Below are positions 1 to 7,275 of a DNA stretch of 12,681 nucleotides, piece by piece; the first letter of the stretch is position 1; each line of letters begins with the position of its first letter. The stretch lies in NCBI GenBank assembly GCA_001603415.1, contig LUYY01000001.1, positions 1 through 12,681 on the forward strand, in the 5' to 3' direction. Made by a program: the position numbers and the translations under genes. The notes beneath the pieces were generated by a model. The model was not told where the DNA came from. It searched no databases and saw only the letters and a program-made list of their open reading frames with translations. Source of the DNA: Bacteroidales bacterium Bact_07 (GTDB lineage Bacteria > Bacteroidota > Bacteroidia > Bacteroidales > Tenuifilaceae).

Positions 1-26
1 ATTTTATACTCTCACTTAAAATTTGA

Positions 27-839
27 ATGAGTATGACGATCCCATTTTGGCAGTATTTGATTTCGATGCCGCTTTACATTGTTTTGCTAATGCTGGCCGT
101 GGAGTTTATGCGAAAGAATTATCGGTTTGCAGCTGTTTTCTGGGTTTTATCGCTTTTTACCTTTCCGCTTTGGTTTAATAATTTAGAGGGATGGTTCCGT
201 TGGGCAAAAACACTCTCGGTGTTGTTACCTACTGCATTTGTAGTTGGATTTGCCCGTATTGCACAGTACGAAAAGCGTGAGGGGTGGTGGACTATTTTCC
301 GAAAGGATTGGGTATTATGGTTCTTATATGCAATTCTTGGGCTCAATATCCTGGAAGCTTCGTTAAAGGACTTTGAGATGGGAAATTGGTTCAATGGCCT
401 TTCAGGCTTAATTCTTATTGTTACCATACCTCTTGTTAAATCAGGAAAAGGGAAACGGGTTGGATGGAAGATTTCCGACGAGAAACCAGGCGATTTGATT
501 GCATATACCGATGCGATATGGAATTTTCTTTACACATCGTGGAATATTGCATTTGTTTATGCCGAAAATCCAGGATACGCAGCAAGTTCGCTTTGTATTC
601 TATTAGCGGCAGAACTTTATCCTGTAATAAAACGTAGGCCAGAATTGTATGTCCAGGCCCGAGTGTACACCTTGGCTATTCACATTCTTATCAGAGCTAC
701 ATACGATATCTTTACTCCAATCATGGATTCATCGGCATTTGCAAGCCAAAAGGTTGTATTCTGGTGGGGAATAATAAACTTCTCGCTTCATCTACCTTAC
801 CTTATTTGGTATTTCTTTTTCAAGAAAAGCAACCAGTAA
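27..839 (+). CDS. Multi-spanning inner-membrane protein, DUF5692-like, function unknown
   Basis: A 270-residue, very Trp- and Phe-rich protein with about seven or eight hydrophobic stretches (approximately residues 9-27, 33-51, 62-80, 94-111, 122-137, 163-178, 184-200, 214-230 and 243-264) and a basic tail ending FFFKKSNQ, as expected of an inner-membrane protein. The segment around residues 160-180, with a Trp-Asn-Phe and a Trp-Asn-Ile-Ala-Phe-Val-Tyr-Ala-Glu stretch, resembles from memory the conserved core of the DUF5692 family; that assignment is tentative. No catalytic motif or signal peptide is evident. The ATG at 27 is the first in frame; a second ATG two codons later is equally possible. 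No ribosome-binding site or TAnnTTTG element is visible in the 26 bases before it, so its promoter may lie outside the window. It stands alone, with a 170-bp gap behind it. Confidence 0.8.
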   Translation: MSMTIPFWQYLISMPLYIVLLMLAVEFMRKNYRFAAVFWVLSLFTFPLWFNNLEGWFRWAKTLSVLLPTAFVVGFARIAQYEKREGWWTIFRKDWVLWFLYAILGLNILEASLKDFEMGNWFNGLSGLILIVTIPLVKSGKGKRVGWKISDEKPGDLIAYTDAIWNFLYTSWNIAFVYAENPGYAASSLCILLAAELYPVIKRRPELYVQARVYTLAIHILIRATYDIFTPIMDSSAFASQKVVFWWGIINFSLHLPYLIWYFFFKKSNQ

Positions 840-1009
840 GAGATTGACTGTAGATATTGCTTGCCTTAAGGCTTGATTTGAAAGGAATGCATGGACTTTA
901 AGGGAATGAAGATTCAGTGTGCAGAATGTAGCGTTTAGGGTTTGGCTATCCACGTTATACGCTAATTTATGACAGCTGATTTCAGACGTCTGGTATCCAC
1001 ATTCTGCCC
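840..1009. other. Intergenic gap with nested inverted repeats
   Basis: No coding potential is supported here. The gap separates the 3' ends of the convergent membrane-protein gene and rsmI. It contains a 9-bp inverted repeat (GCAGAATGT at 921-929 and its complement at 999-1007), a second repeat just inside it (929-934 with 959-964), a perfect 10-bp palindrome CAGACGTCTG at 983-992 and another, GCCTTAAGGC, at 863-872. No U-tract follows any of these in either direction, so a standard intrinsic terminator is not seen. Confidence 0.5.
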
Positions 1010-1684
1010 TTACTCTTCCTTCCCTTTCACCACCACAACAAACTCTCCCTTGGGGGTTTTAGTGGTGAAGTGTTCAATGGCCTGGGCTATGGTGCCACGG
1101 TAATTTTCCTCATGCAGTTTTGTTAGTTCGCGCGCAATGCACACCTGCCTATCGGCTCCAAAAAAGGGTAGCATCTGCTCAAGCAGTTTCACTATGCGAA
1201 ACGGCGATTCGTAAAGTATTATGGTTCGTTCTTCGTCCTTTAATGCCTCAAGCCTTTTATTACGCCCTTTTTTTTGGGGTAGGAAACCCTCAAATACGAA
1301 CCTATCGCAGGGAAAACCGCTCTGCACGAGAGCCGGGATTAGCGCTGTTGCTCCGGGTAGGCACTCAACCTCAATTCCCCGTTCAACACAGGTGCGAACC
1401 AGCAGGAAGCCAGGGTCCGATATGCCGGGTGTCCCGGCATCGGATATCAGGGCTACCGACTCACCTGCCTCAATGCGGCTTGCAATGTAATCGACCGTTT
1501 GGTGCTCGTTGAACTTATGGTGCGATTTAAGCGGGGTGGATATCCCGTAGTGCTTTAGCAGGTTACTGCTGGTACGTGTATCCTCAGCCAGTATCAGGTT
1601 GACGCTTTTTAGGACATCAAGAGCCCTAAGGGTAATATCGGCAAGGTTGCCAATTGGGGTAGGAACAATGTAAAGCTTCGGCAT
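1010..1684 (-). CDS. rsmI: 16S rRNA (cytidine(1402)-2'-O)-methyltransferase RsmI
   Basis: RsmI is the SAM-dependent enzyme that 2'-O-methylates C1402 in the decoding centre of 16S rRNA. The 224-residue product shows the tetrapyrrole-methylase (SUMT-type) fold signatures of this family: PTPIGNL at residues 8-14, EDTR at 34-37, SDAGTPGISDPG at 81-92 and PGAT at 110-113, with RELTKLHEE at 185-193 near the end. E. coli RsmI is near 286 residues; this one stops after the catalytic domain and lacks the C-terminal extension, as is usual in Bacteroidetes. The start is the ATG at 1684, placing PKLYIVPTP at the N terminus as in homologues. It begins 12 bp after the stop of the upstream gene (1697-2410), so the two are probably cotranscribed. 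Confidence 0.96.
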   Translation of the reverse strand: MPKLYIVPTPIGNLADITLRALDVLKSVNLILAEDTRTSSNLLKHYGISTPLKSHHKFNEHQTVDYIASRIEAGESVALISDAGTPGISDPGFLLVRTCVERGIEVECLPGATALIPALVQSGFPCDRFVFEGFLPQKKGRNKRLEALKDEERTIILYESPFRIVKLLEQMLPFFGADRQVCIARELTKLHEENYRGTIAQAIEHFTTKTPKGEFVVVVKGKEE

Positions 1685-1696
1685 GTTGCAGGAGTG

Positions 1697-2410
1697 TTAA
1701 GCAAATTTTCTTCGAACTAAATCGATAAACGCCATAGCTGTTTCGTTGTCGGCATCCCATTCAAAATTCTCATGAATATAAATGATGGCTTCGTTTAGGT
1801 CGTTTAGCTGGTTGATATGCTTTATGGTTTGGTTGTATAGGTCGGCATCCCCGCCAAAAAGTTCTTTGATGAATAGGAACTTATCGTTAATGCCAATGGC
1901 TTTGGCCAGGTCGGTTATGGGTTTGTTCTGCAACTTGCTCTGCATGTCAGCCTTTTGGTGCTGCTCGGCAATAACTTCGTTACGGAATTTTCGCTTGCCC
2001 TGGTACTTGTCGGCAAGTATGGCTGAACTCTCCTCGTGATTTTGGGGTGTTGGAGGTGGTGTAGGTTTTGGGGTTGGCTTAATATCAACCTTATCGGCCT
2101 TTGGTTCATGTTTAGCCTGCTCAATATTTTGTGGCTGAACCCTTTCAGCTACATTTGTTTTTGCGCTTTCTGTATAACTTGCAGTTGATTTAGCTTGAGG
2201 TTCAGCAGGTTTTTCCGAAATAGTTGGTTGGTTCACCTCGATTTTAGCAGTGACCGATTCCTTTTCGAGAAGAATTTCTTCGTACGTTGCGGCGAGTTTA
2301 GCAAGTAATATATCGCGCTCAATGGATGGGAGTTTTCCGGAACTTAAAGCCTTGTCGATTATTGCTACCGCTTCAATAAGCTGATTTTGTGCTTTTTTCA
2401 AGTATTGCAT
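1697..2410 (-). CDS. Conserved Bacteroidetes-type protein with Pro/Lys-rich linker, function unknown
   Basis: I do not recognise a named family. The 237-residue product has three parts. Residues 1-58 are predicted helical (it starts MQYLKKAQNQ). Residues 59-130 are a low-complexity, disordered linker rich in Lys, Pro, Glu, Gln and Thr, including KPTPKPTPPPTP at about 111-122. Residues 140-237 form a compact C-terminal domain with DLAKAIGINDKFLFIKELF at about 167-185 and a tail ending in LVRRKFA. That C-terminal pattern recurs in my memory of Bacteroidetes hypothetical proteins, but I cannot name a function. There is no signal peptide or membrane segment, so it is probably cytoplasmic. It is the first gene of a probable two-gene operon with rsmI (12-bp gap) and has a TAnnTTTG match 26 bp before its start. 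Confidence 0.85.
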   Translation of the reverse strand: MQYLKKAQNQLIEAVAIIDKALSSGKLPSIERDILLAKLAATYEEILLEKESVTAKIEVNQPTISEKPAEPQAKSTASYTESAKTNVAERVQPQNIEQAKHEPKADKVDIKPTPKPTPPPTPQNHEESSAILADKYQGKRKFRNEVIAEQHQKADMQSKLQNKPITDLAKAIGINDKFLFIKELFGGDADLYNQTIKHINQLNDLNEAIIYIHENFEWDADNETAMAFIDLVRRKFA

Positions 2411-2435
2411 CGTAAATCGAGTTTTGTTCGTTTTT

Positions 2436-2443
2436 CAAAAATA
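2436..2443 (-). promoter_or_regulatory. Putative -7 element for the 1697-2410 / rsmI unit
   Basis: On the minus strand this reads TATTTTTG, a match to the Bacteroidetes sigma-ABfr -7 consensus TAnnTTTG, 26 bp before the start codon at 2410. No clear -33 TTG was found at the usual spacing, and the region is AT-rich, so a chance match is possible. Confidence 0.4.
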
Positions 2444-2451
2444 AGTTTTAT

Positions 2452-2459
2452 TACATTTG
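2452..2459 (+). promoter_or_regulatory. Putative -7 element for tdk
   Basis: TACATTTG matches the Bacteroidetes -7 consensus TAnnTTTG and would give a leader of roughly 30 nt before the ATG at 2497. A TTTG at 2423-2426 is the nearest -33 candidate, but its 25-bp spacing is longer than usual. It lies only 8 bp from the oppositely oriented element at 2436-2443. Confidence 0.5.
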
Positions 2460-2496
2460 TCTGTAAAACTAACTCAAAATATTTATTTCTGAACCA

Positions 2497-3084
2497 ATGC
2501 CTTTTCTGGAAAACCCCGTAAGCGGGAAACGTAAGGGATATATCGAGGTTATTGCCGGCTCAATGTTTTCGGGCAAGACCGAGGAACTAATTCGCAGGCT
2601 CAAGCGAGCCAAGTATGCCAAGCAGCGGGTTGAAATTTTCAAGCCCATTATCGATACCCGTTACTCGGAGCAAGAGGTTGTATCGCACGATGCCAACTCA
2701 ATACTTTCAACGCCGGTTTCGTCATCCGGAAATATTCTCATTTTGGCACAGAATGTTGATGTGGTTGGAATTGATGAGGCTCAGTTTTTTGATATGAACC
2801 TGCCCAACGTGTGCAACCAGCTTGCCGATATGGGCATTAGAGTAATTGTAGCCGGCCTCGATATGGATTTTCGCGGGAAACCCTTTGGGCCTATGCCCAA
2901 CCTGTTAGCCATAGCCGAGTATGTTACCAAGGTTCATGCCATTTGTGTTAAGTGCGGCGATTTAGCACAATACTCTCACCGCAAAACCGATGCCGATAAA
3001 CTTGTTTTACTGGGCGAGACTGACATCTATGAGCCACTCTGCAGGCTTTGCTACAACGAGGCAACCCGTAAGGGGGTAAAATAA
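2497..3084 (+). CDS. tdk: Thymidine kinase (type II, TK1-like)
   Basis: Thymidine kinase phosphorylates thymidine to dTMP with ATP in the pyrimidine salvage pathway in the cytoplasm. The 195-residue product has all family landmarks: P-loop GSMFSGKT at residues 21-28; DEAQFF at 93-98, containing the catalytic-base Glu at about 94; LDMDFRGKPF at 121-130; and a structural zinc site formed by two Cys pairs, CVKC at 150-153 and CRLC at 182-185, flanking the lasso loop. Length is typical for the family. The ATG at 2497 is preceded by a TAnnTTTG promoter match and no Shine-Dalgarno sequence. It is the first of four plus-strand genes; the next starts 33 bp downstream. Confidence 0.97.
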   Translation: MPFLENPVSGKRKGYIEVIAGSMFSGKTEELIRRLKRAKYAKQRVEIFKPIIDTRYSEQEVVSHDANSILSTPVSSSGNILILAQNVDVVGIDEAQFFDMNLPNVCNQLADMGIRVIVAGLDMDFRGKPFGPMPNLLAIAEYVTKVHAICVKCGDLAQYSHRKTDADKLVLLGETDIYEPLCRLCYNEATRKGVK

Positions 3085-3117
3085 TTTTGGTTGCTCGCAA
3101 CCGTAAACAATAGTAAA

Positions 3118-3585
3118 ATGCAAAAAGTAAATAAGTTGGGCGAAGTGCTTGGGCCGGTTGGTTCCATTGCAGGATATTTTATTACCATTGTTGGAATTAC
3201 CCAGCTATTTAACTCTTACAAGGCGATAATCTTTATTGTTTTTGGGCTCTTTATTGGCTTTACCTCGTTTGTGGCCTATGTTGATTTTGACACAAAAAGG
3301 TATCGAAGTGCAGTTAAACTTTTTGGAATATTTATCGTGGGAAAGTGGAAAATTCTTGACAGTACTATGGGTTTGCGTATTAAAAGGTCAAATAGGGCAT
3401 GGCGAACCTATAGTGCATCAAACCGCTCGTTCGATATTTCTGAGAGCAATTTTCTGATTGAACTGATTGATAGCCACGGTAAGTCACTTGCCGATATTGA
3501 ACGATTCCGCAGCATCGAAGAGGCCAAGGAGGCCATATCGTTTTACTCCGGGCAATTAGGTTTGCCAATCGTACATACCGCTTAG
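3118..3585 (+). CDS. Small membrane protein with C-terminal soluble domain, function unknown
   Basis: The product is 155 residues from the ATG at 3118. An in-frame TTG at 3091 would add nine residues, but the ATG, preceded by an A-rich stretch, fits start choice in this group better. Two hydrophobic segments (about residues 12-31 and 35-53) form a hairpin, followed by a soluble domain. That domain begins with a short hydrophobic strand region (about 68-76) and GKWKILDSTMGLRIKRSNRA-type sequence, and ends in an amphipathic helix with many Glu, Ala and Lys residues (about 132-145). The strand-rich middle followed by a helix recalls PH-like domains of small bacterial membrane proteins, but this is only a structural guess. 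It lies between tdk (33 bp) and a DUF3592-like gene (22 bp) and may be cotranscribed with both. Confidence 0.75.
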   Translation: MQKVNKLGEVLGPVGSIAGYFITIVGITQLFNSYKAIIFIVFGLFIGFTSFVAYVDFDTKRYRSAVKLFGIFIVGKWKILDSTMGLRIKRSNRAWRTYSASNRSFDISESNFLIELIDSHGKSLADIERFRSIEEAKEAISFYSGQLGLPIVHTA

Positions 3586-3607
3586 TAAGATTTTATCCCC
3601 TCAGTAG

Positions 3608-4030
3608 GTGAAAGCACGAGTTGATATATCGCATCACGTAACGCCAAAACTATTCTGGTTTGTTACCTTGATGATACTGCTTATGCCAGTTACAACTCAA
3701 TACCGTTTACTGCTATTTGGTAATTACACTATAGGTGAGGTTATTGGCAACGAATATGTGAGAACTTTAGGAATGTCGGCGTTTGGCCCCGATAAGTATC
3801 CTGTTATTCAGTTTTCAACTGCCGATGGCAAAGTTGTTCAGTTCTATGGCCCCGAAAATTTTGACTATCCTGTTGGATCCAATTTAAGGGTTGTTTACAA
3901 CCCTGCTAACCCCACTGAGTGCATAGTATTCAGTTTAGGCGCTATATATACAGGCCGAAAAGCTATAATCCCAGGAATACTATTTTTGCTTTGGATGGCT
4001 TTTTATCTTGCTTTTAGAACTAAAAAATAG
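3608..4030 (+). CDS. DUF3592-like membrane protein
   Basis: The 140-residue product has an N-terminal membrane segment (about 15-37), a periplasmic or cytoplasmic beta-rich middle, and a second membrane segment (about 113-135) ending in a basic tail, RTKK. The middle shows the layout of DUF3592: YPVIQFSTADGKVVQF at about 59-74, then a hydrophilic turn and a VVYNPANPTECIVFSLG-like strand at about 93-109. The function of the family is unknown. The start is GTG at 3608: the codon just before it is an in-frame TAG, so no earlier start exists, and the first downstream ATG (3671) would cut the first membrane segment in half. There is no Shine-Dalgarno sequence. It is 22 bp after the preceding membrane-protein gene. 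Confidence 0.72.
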   Translation: MKARVDISHHVTPKLFWFVTLMILLMPVTTQYRLLLFGNYTIGEVIGNEYVRTLGMSAFGPDKYPVIQFSTADGKVVQFYGPENFDYPVGSNLRVVYNPANPTECIVFSLGAIYTGRKAIIPGILFLLWMAFYLAFRTKK

Positions 4031-4036
4031 ATTTTG

Positions 4037-4044
4037 TAAATTTG
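4037..4044 (+). promoter_or_regulatory. Putative -7 element for murF-alr
   Basis: TAAATTTG matches TAnnTTTG and lies 36 bp before the ATG at 4081. A second match, TAATTTTG at 4073-4080, abuts the start codon and would place the transcript start inside the gene, so the upstream one is preferred. No -33 element is evident. Confidence 0.4.
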
Positions 4045-4080
4045 TTGAAGTAAATTGCAGCAATCAATTTCATAATTTTG

Positions 4081-6549
4081 ATGATAAACCTAACCGCATT
4101 ACAGCTTTCCGAAATTGTTCAGGGTCAAGTGATTGGCAATTCAGATTTTGCCATACGCAACGTGATTACCGATAGTAGAGTTCCAGTTTCGGGCAATGGC
4201 TCGCTGTTTATAGCGCTGGTTGGACCAAACCATAATGCACATGAGTTTATCGATGAACTTTATAGTATCCGAAATATTAAAGCTTTCCTCATTGAAAAAG
4301 GCGAGGTTGATTACAGCAAATATCCAAACGCCACATTTGTTGAGGTTGACGATACCCTTCAAGCCCTTCAAAAACTTGCAGCCTACCACCGCAACCGCTT
4401 TGTTTATCCTGTGATTGGGATAACCGGTAGCAACGGAAAAACAATAGTTAAGGAGTGGCTTAACCAGTTACTCTTTTCCGAATACCAAATTGTGCGCAGT
4501 CCCCGAAGCTATAACTCGCAAGTTGGTGTTCCCCTTTCGGTTTTGCAAATGGACAACCATTTCGATCTTGCCATTTTTGAGGCGGGTATATCGAAACCCG
4601 GCGAGATGGTTAAACTTCAACCTATAATCGACCCTACCATTGGTATTTTTACCAACGTTGGAATGCCCCACCAGGAGAATTTCGACGATATTGACGAGAA
4701 GGTTAATGAGAAATTGAAACTGTTCCGCGAGGTAAAAACGCTGATATACTGCAAGGATCATTCGGTTATCGATTCGATTGTTCAGGAAAACACCTTGCTG
4801 GCCGAGAACCAGCTACTTACTTGGGGGCAAAATCCTGCCTCGAAGGTGCAGGTTAAGAGTATTCAGCGCCAGAACGTAAAAACGCAAATAAGCATTCGCT
4901 ATAACCAGCAGGATTTTACTGTATCGATACCGTTTACCGATACAGCATCGTATGAGAATGCCATGCACTGCATAACCACCATGCTGCTTCTGGGGTATAA
5001 AGCACAGGATATCGACGTGCGCTTACAGCGCTTGCAGCCGGTGGCCATGCGTTTGGAGCTAAAGGAAGGAATTAACGGTTGCTCAATCATAAACGATTCC
5101 TATAATTCCGATTTGGGTTCGCTTGCCATTGCCATCGATTTTTTGATGCAGCAGAAGCAGCACGACCAGCACGTGGTTATCCTTTCCGATATACTGGAAA
5201 GTGGTTACGCACCTGAGCAACTTTACTCAAAGGTTGCCCAAATGCTTGAGGATAAAGGGGTGGATTTGCTCATTGGCATTGGCCCTGAAATAAGCCGTTA
5301 CGATTACGCCTTTGAGATTGAGGCGGAATTTTACAGTAGTACCCATGAGTTCCTGCTCGACCTTAAGCGCAAGGAGATTCGCGATGCCGCTATTCTGGTT
5401 AAGGGTAGCCGTAAATTCCACTTTGAGCAGATTAGCGCAGCTCTTGAACGAAAGGTTCATCGAACTACACTCGAAATCAACCTGAATGCCATAGCGCATA
5501 ACCTAAACTACTACCGAAGTTTACTTAACCCCGGGGTAAAGGTAATGGCCATGGTTAAAGCGTTTTCGTATGGTAGCGGCTCATATGAAATTGCAAACCT
5601 GCTTCAGTTCCAGCGGGTCGATTACCTTGGCGTGGCCTATACCGACGAGGGTGTTTCGCTTAGGGAAGCGGGTATCACCCTGCCAATCGTTGTCCTGAAC
5701 CCGTCGTTTGGCACCTATGAGCTAATGGTTGAGTTTAATCTTGAGCCCGAAATCTACAATATCACCGGGCTAAAGGAGTTTATCAATGTTCTGAATAGGG
5801 TAGGGGTAAGCTCTTACGGTATCCATATCAAGATTGATAGCGGAATGCATAGGCTCGGGTTTACTTACGACCAGCTCGATGAACTTATTGCCATTCTTAA
5901 ATCGACCAACTCGATTAGGGTAAAAAGCATTTTTTCGCACTTGGCTGCCAGCGATGAGCCGCAACACGACCAGTTTACCATACACCAAATTGAGACCTTT
6001 GATAGGGCTTGCACTACTCTGATAGATGCTTTAGGATATCAACCTATACGGCATATCCTGAATACCGGAGGTATTGAGCGATATCCCGAAGCGCAATTCG
6101 AAATGGTCCGGTTGGGAATTGGCCTGTATGGCATAAGCCCAACACTTTCCGATAAGCTGATGCCCATTAGCACTTTAAGGAGTAAGGTGATACAGGTTAA
6201 GCACATTCAACCGGGCGAAACAGTAGGGTATAGCCGAAAAGGCATGATTAATAAGCCTACCACGGTAGTTACCATTCCGGTTGGCTACGCCGATGGGTTA
6301 TCGCGTTTACTGGGTAACGGCAACTACAGCATGATGCTGAATGGCACTCTGGTGCCAACCATTGGTAATATTAGCATGGATACTTGCATGCTCGATGCAA
6401 CCGGTGTTGAAGTCCACGAAGGCGATGAGGTGATAGTTTTTGGCCACAAACCAACCATTTCCGATATGGCAAAGGCCATGGGAACCATCGCATACGAGGT
6501 GCTCACATCAATCTCGCAAAGGGTAAAGCGGGTTTACTTTCAGGAATAG
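4081..6549 (+). CDS. murF-alr: Bifunctional UDP-MurNAc-tripeptide:D-Ala-D-Ala ligase / alanine racemase (MurF-Alr fusion)
   Basis: This 822-residue chain joins two peptidoglycan-precursor activities: alanine racemase makes D-Ala, and MurF adds D-Ala-D-Ala to UDP-MurNAc-tripeptide. The MurF part covers about residues 1-455, with ATP loop GSNGKT at 116-121, EAGISKPGEM at about 167-176, a likely carbamylated Lys at about 211 and NDSYNSDLGSL at about 338-348. The Alr part begins near 460 (TTLEINLNAIAHNL). It has the PLP-binding Lys at about 493 in MVKAFSYG, an Arg at about 677 in VRLGIGLYG expected to contact the PLP ring, and a probable catalytic Tyr at about 717 in VGYSRK. Both halves are full length and the reading frame is unbroken. 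The start is the ATG at 4081 rather than the adjacent TTG at 4078. The fusion order is the one known from Bacteroidetes. Confidence 0.96.
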   Translation: MINLTALQLSEIVQGQVIGNSDFAIRNVITDSRVPVSGNGSLFIALVGPNHNAHEFIDELYSIRNIKAFLIEKGEVDYSKYPNATFVEVDDTLQALQKLAAYHRNRFVYPVIGITGSNGKTIVKEWLNQLLFSEYQIVRSPRSYNSQVGVPLSVLQMDNHFDLAIFEAGISKPGEMVKLQPIIDPTIGIFTNVGMPHQENFDDIDEKVNEKLKLFREVKTLIYCKDHSVIDSIVQENTLLAENQLLTWGQNPASKVQVKSIQRQNVKTQISIRYNQQDFTVSIPFTDTASYENAMHCITTMLLLGYKAQDIDVRLQRLQPVAMRLELKEGINGCSIINDSYNSDLGSLAIAIDFLMQQKQHDQHVVILSDILESGYAPEQLYSKVAQMLEDKGVDLLIGIGPEISRYDYAFEIEAEFYSSTHEFLLDLKRKEIRDAAILVKGSRKFHFEQISAALERKVHRTTLEINLNAIAHNLNYYRSLLNPGVKVMAMVKAFSYGSGSYEIANLLQFQRVDYLGVAYTDEGVSLREAGITLPIVVLNPSFGTYELMVEFNLEPEIYNITGLKEFINVLNRVGVSSYGIHIKIDSGMHRLGFTYDQLDELIAILKSTNSIRVKSIFSHLAASDEPQHDQFTIHQIETFDRACTTLIDALGYQPIRHILNTGGIERYPEAQFEMVRLGIGLYGISPTLSDKLMPISTLRSKVIQVKHIQPGETVGYSRKGMINKPTTVVTIPVGYADGLSRLLGNGNYSMMLNGTLVPTIGNISMDTCMLDATGVEVHEGDEVIVFGHKPTISDMAKAMGTIAYEVLTSISQRVKRVYFQE

Positions 6550-6550
6550 C

Positions 6551-7258
6551 CTATCCTAAATCGCTAATGCGCTCCAGCCTGTGATGGTCAAGGATTTTTA
6601 TCCTACGTCCGTCAAGCTCAATTACACCTTCCTCGGCAAAGCCCGATAGGGTTCTTATGGCGTTGGAGGTGGTCATGTTCGACAGGTTTGCTAAATCCTC
6701 ACGCGAGAGGTAAACCTTAATGGTTTTACCATCGTCCTCCAGCCCGTAGGTGTCGCGTAGGAATATGAGCGATTCGGCTAACCTTCCGCGGATATGCTTT
6801 TGGGTTAGGGTTACCGTACGGTTGGTTGAGAAACCCAGCTCTGTGGCAACCGATTTAAGTATGTTAAGTGTAAGTTCCGCATTGTTCCTGAGGATTCCCA
6901 TGAATGCATTTTTTTCAATGATACAAACCACTGAATCCTCCAACGCTTCGGCAGTAGCCGAGTAGTTCTCCTCAGCAAATAATGCCCGGTATCCTATAAA
7001 TCCGATTGGCTTAGCCATGCGAACAATCTGATCGCGTCCGCCAACACCTTCCTTATAGAGTTTAACCTTCCCCTTTGATAGGCACACCAAGCCCTGAGGT
7101 GTGTCTCCTTCCTTGTAAATAATCTCACCTTTGCGGAAATATTGACAGGTGATATTTTTACGCATTATATCCTTTTCCTCGGGCTTCAGATTTGGGAAAA
7201 GTCCACATACGCCCTCGAATACGCTTTCAATATCGATGTTGTAGGAACTTCTGGACAT
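6551..7258 (-). CDS. Crp/Fnr-family transcriptional regulator
   Basis: The 235-residue product has the two-domain layout of the family. An N-terminal cyclic-nucleotide-binding-type beta roll (about 25-125) includes FRKGEIIYKEGD at 41-52 and LSKGKVKLYKEG at about 60-71. A long dimerisation helix follows (about 126-160), then a C-terminal winged helix (about 168-228) with recognition-helix region LSREDLANLSNMTTSNAIRT at about 184-203. It would bind DNA as a dimer. The ligand cannot be told from sequence: the Arg-Ser pair typical of cAMP-binding CRP is not evident, and only scattered Cys residues (18, 38, 59, 112) are present, not the Fnr iron-sulfur arrangement. It lies downstream of nadE on the same strand (94-bp gap containing a promoter match and an inverted repeat) and is convergent with murF-alr, one base between stops. 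Confidence 0.93.
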   Translation of the reverse strand: MSRSSYNIDIESVFEGVCGLFPNLKPEEKDIMRKNITCQYFRKGEIIYKEGDTPQGLVCLSKGKVKLYKEGVGGRDQIVRMAKPIGFIGYRALFAEENYSATAEALEDSVVCIIEKNAFMGILRNNAELTLNILKSVATELGFSTNRTVTLTQKHIRGRLAESLIFLRDTYGLEDDGKTIKVYLSREDLANLSNMTTSNAIRTLSGFAEEGVIELDGRRIKILDHHRLERISDLG

Positions 7259-7275
7259 TTTTTTTTCAAAAATAC

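Noticed and set aside
863..872. Palindrome GCCTTAAGGC as a terminator of the first gene
   Set aside because: There is no loop of workable size and no U-tract after it.
1120..1512. Open frame on the plus strand opposite rsmI
   Set aside because: It is the shadow of the strongly conserved rsmI frame; its translation shows no domain and has biased composition.
3091..3117. TTG start extending the small membrane protein by nine residues
   Set aside because: The ATG at 3118 after an A-rich stretch is a better start, and the extra residues add nothing recognisable.
4073..4080. TAATTTTG as the murF-alr promoter
   Set aside because: It abuts the ATG, so the transcript would start inside the gene; the match at 4037-4044 is more sensible.
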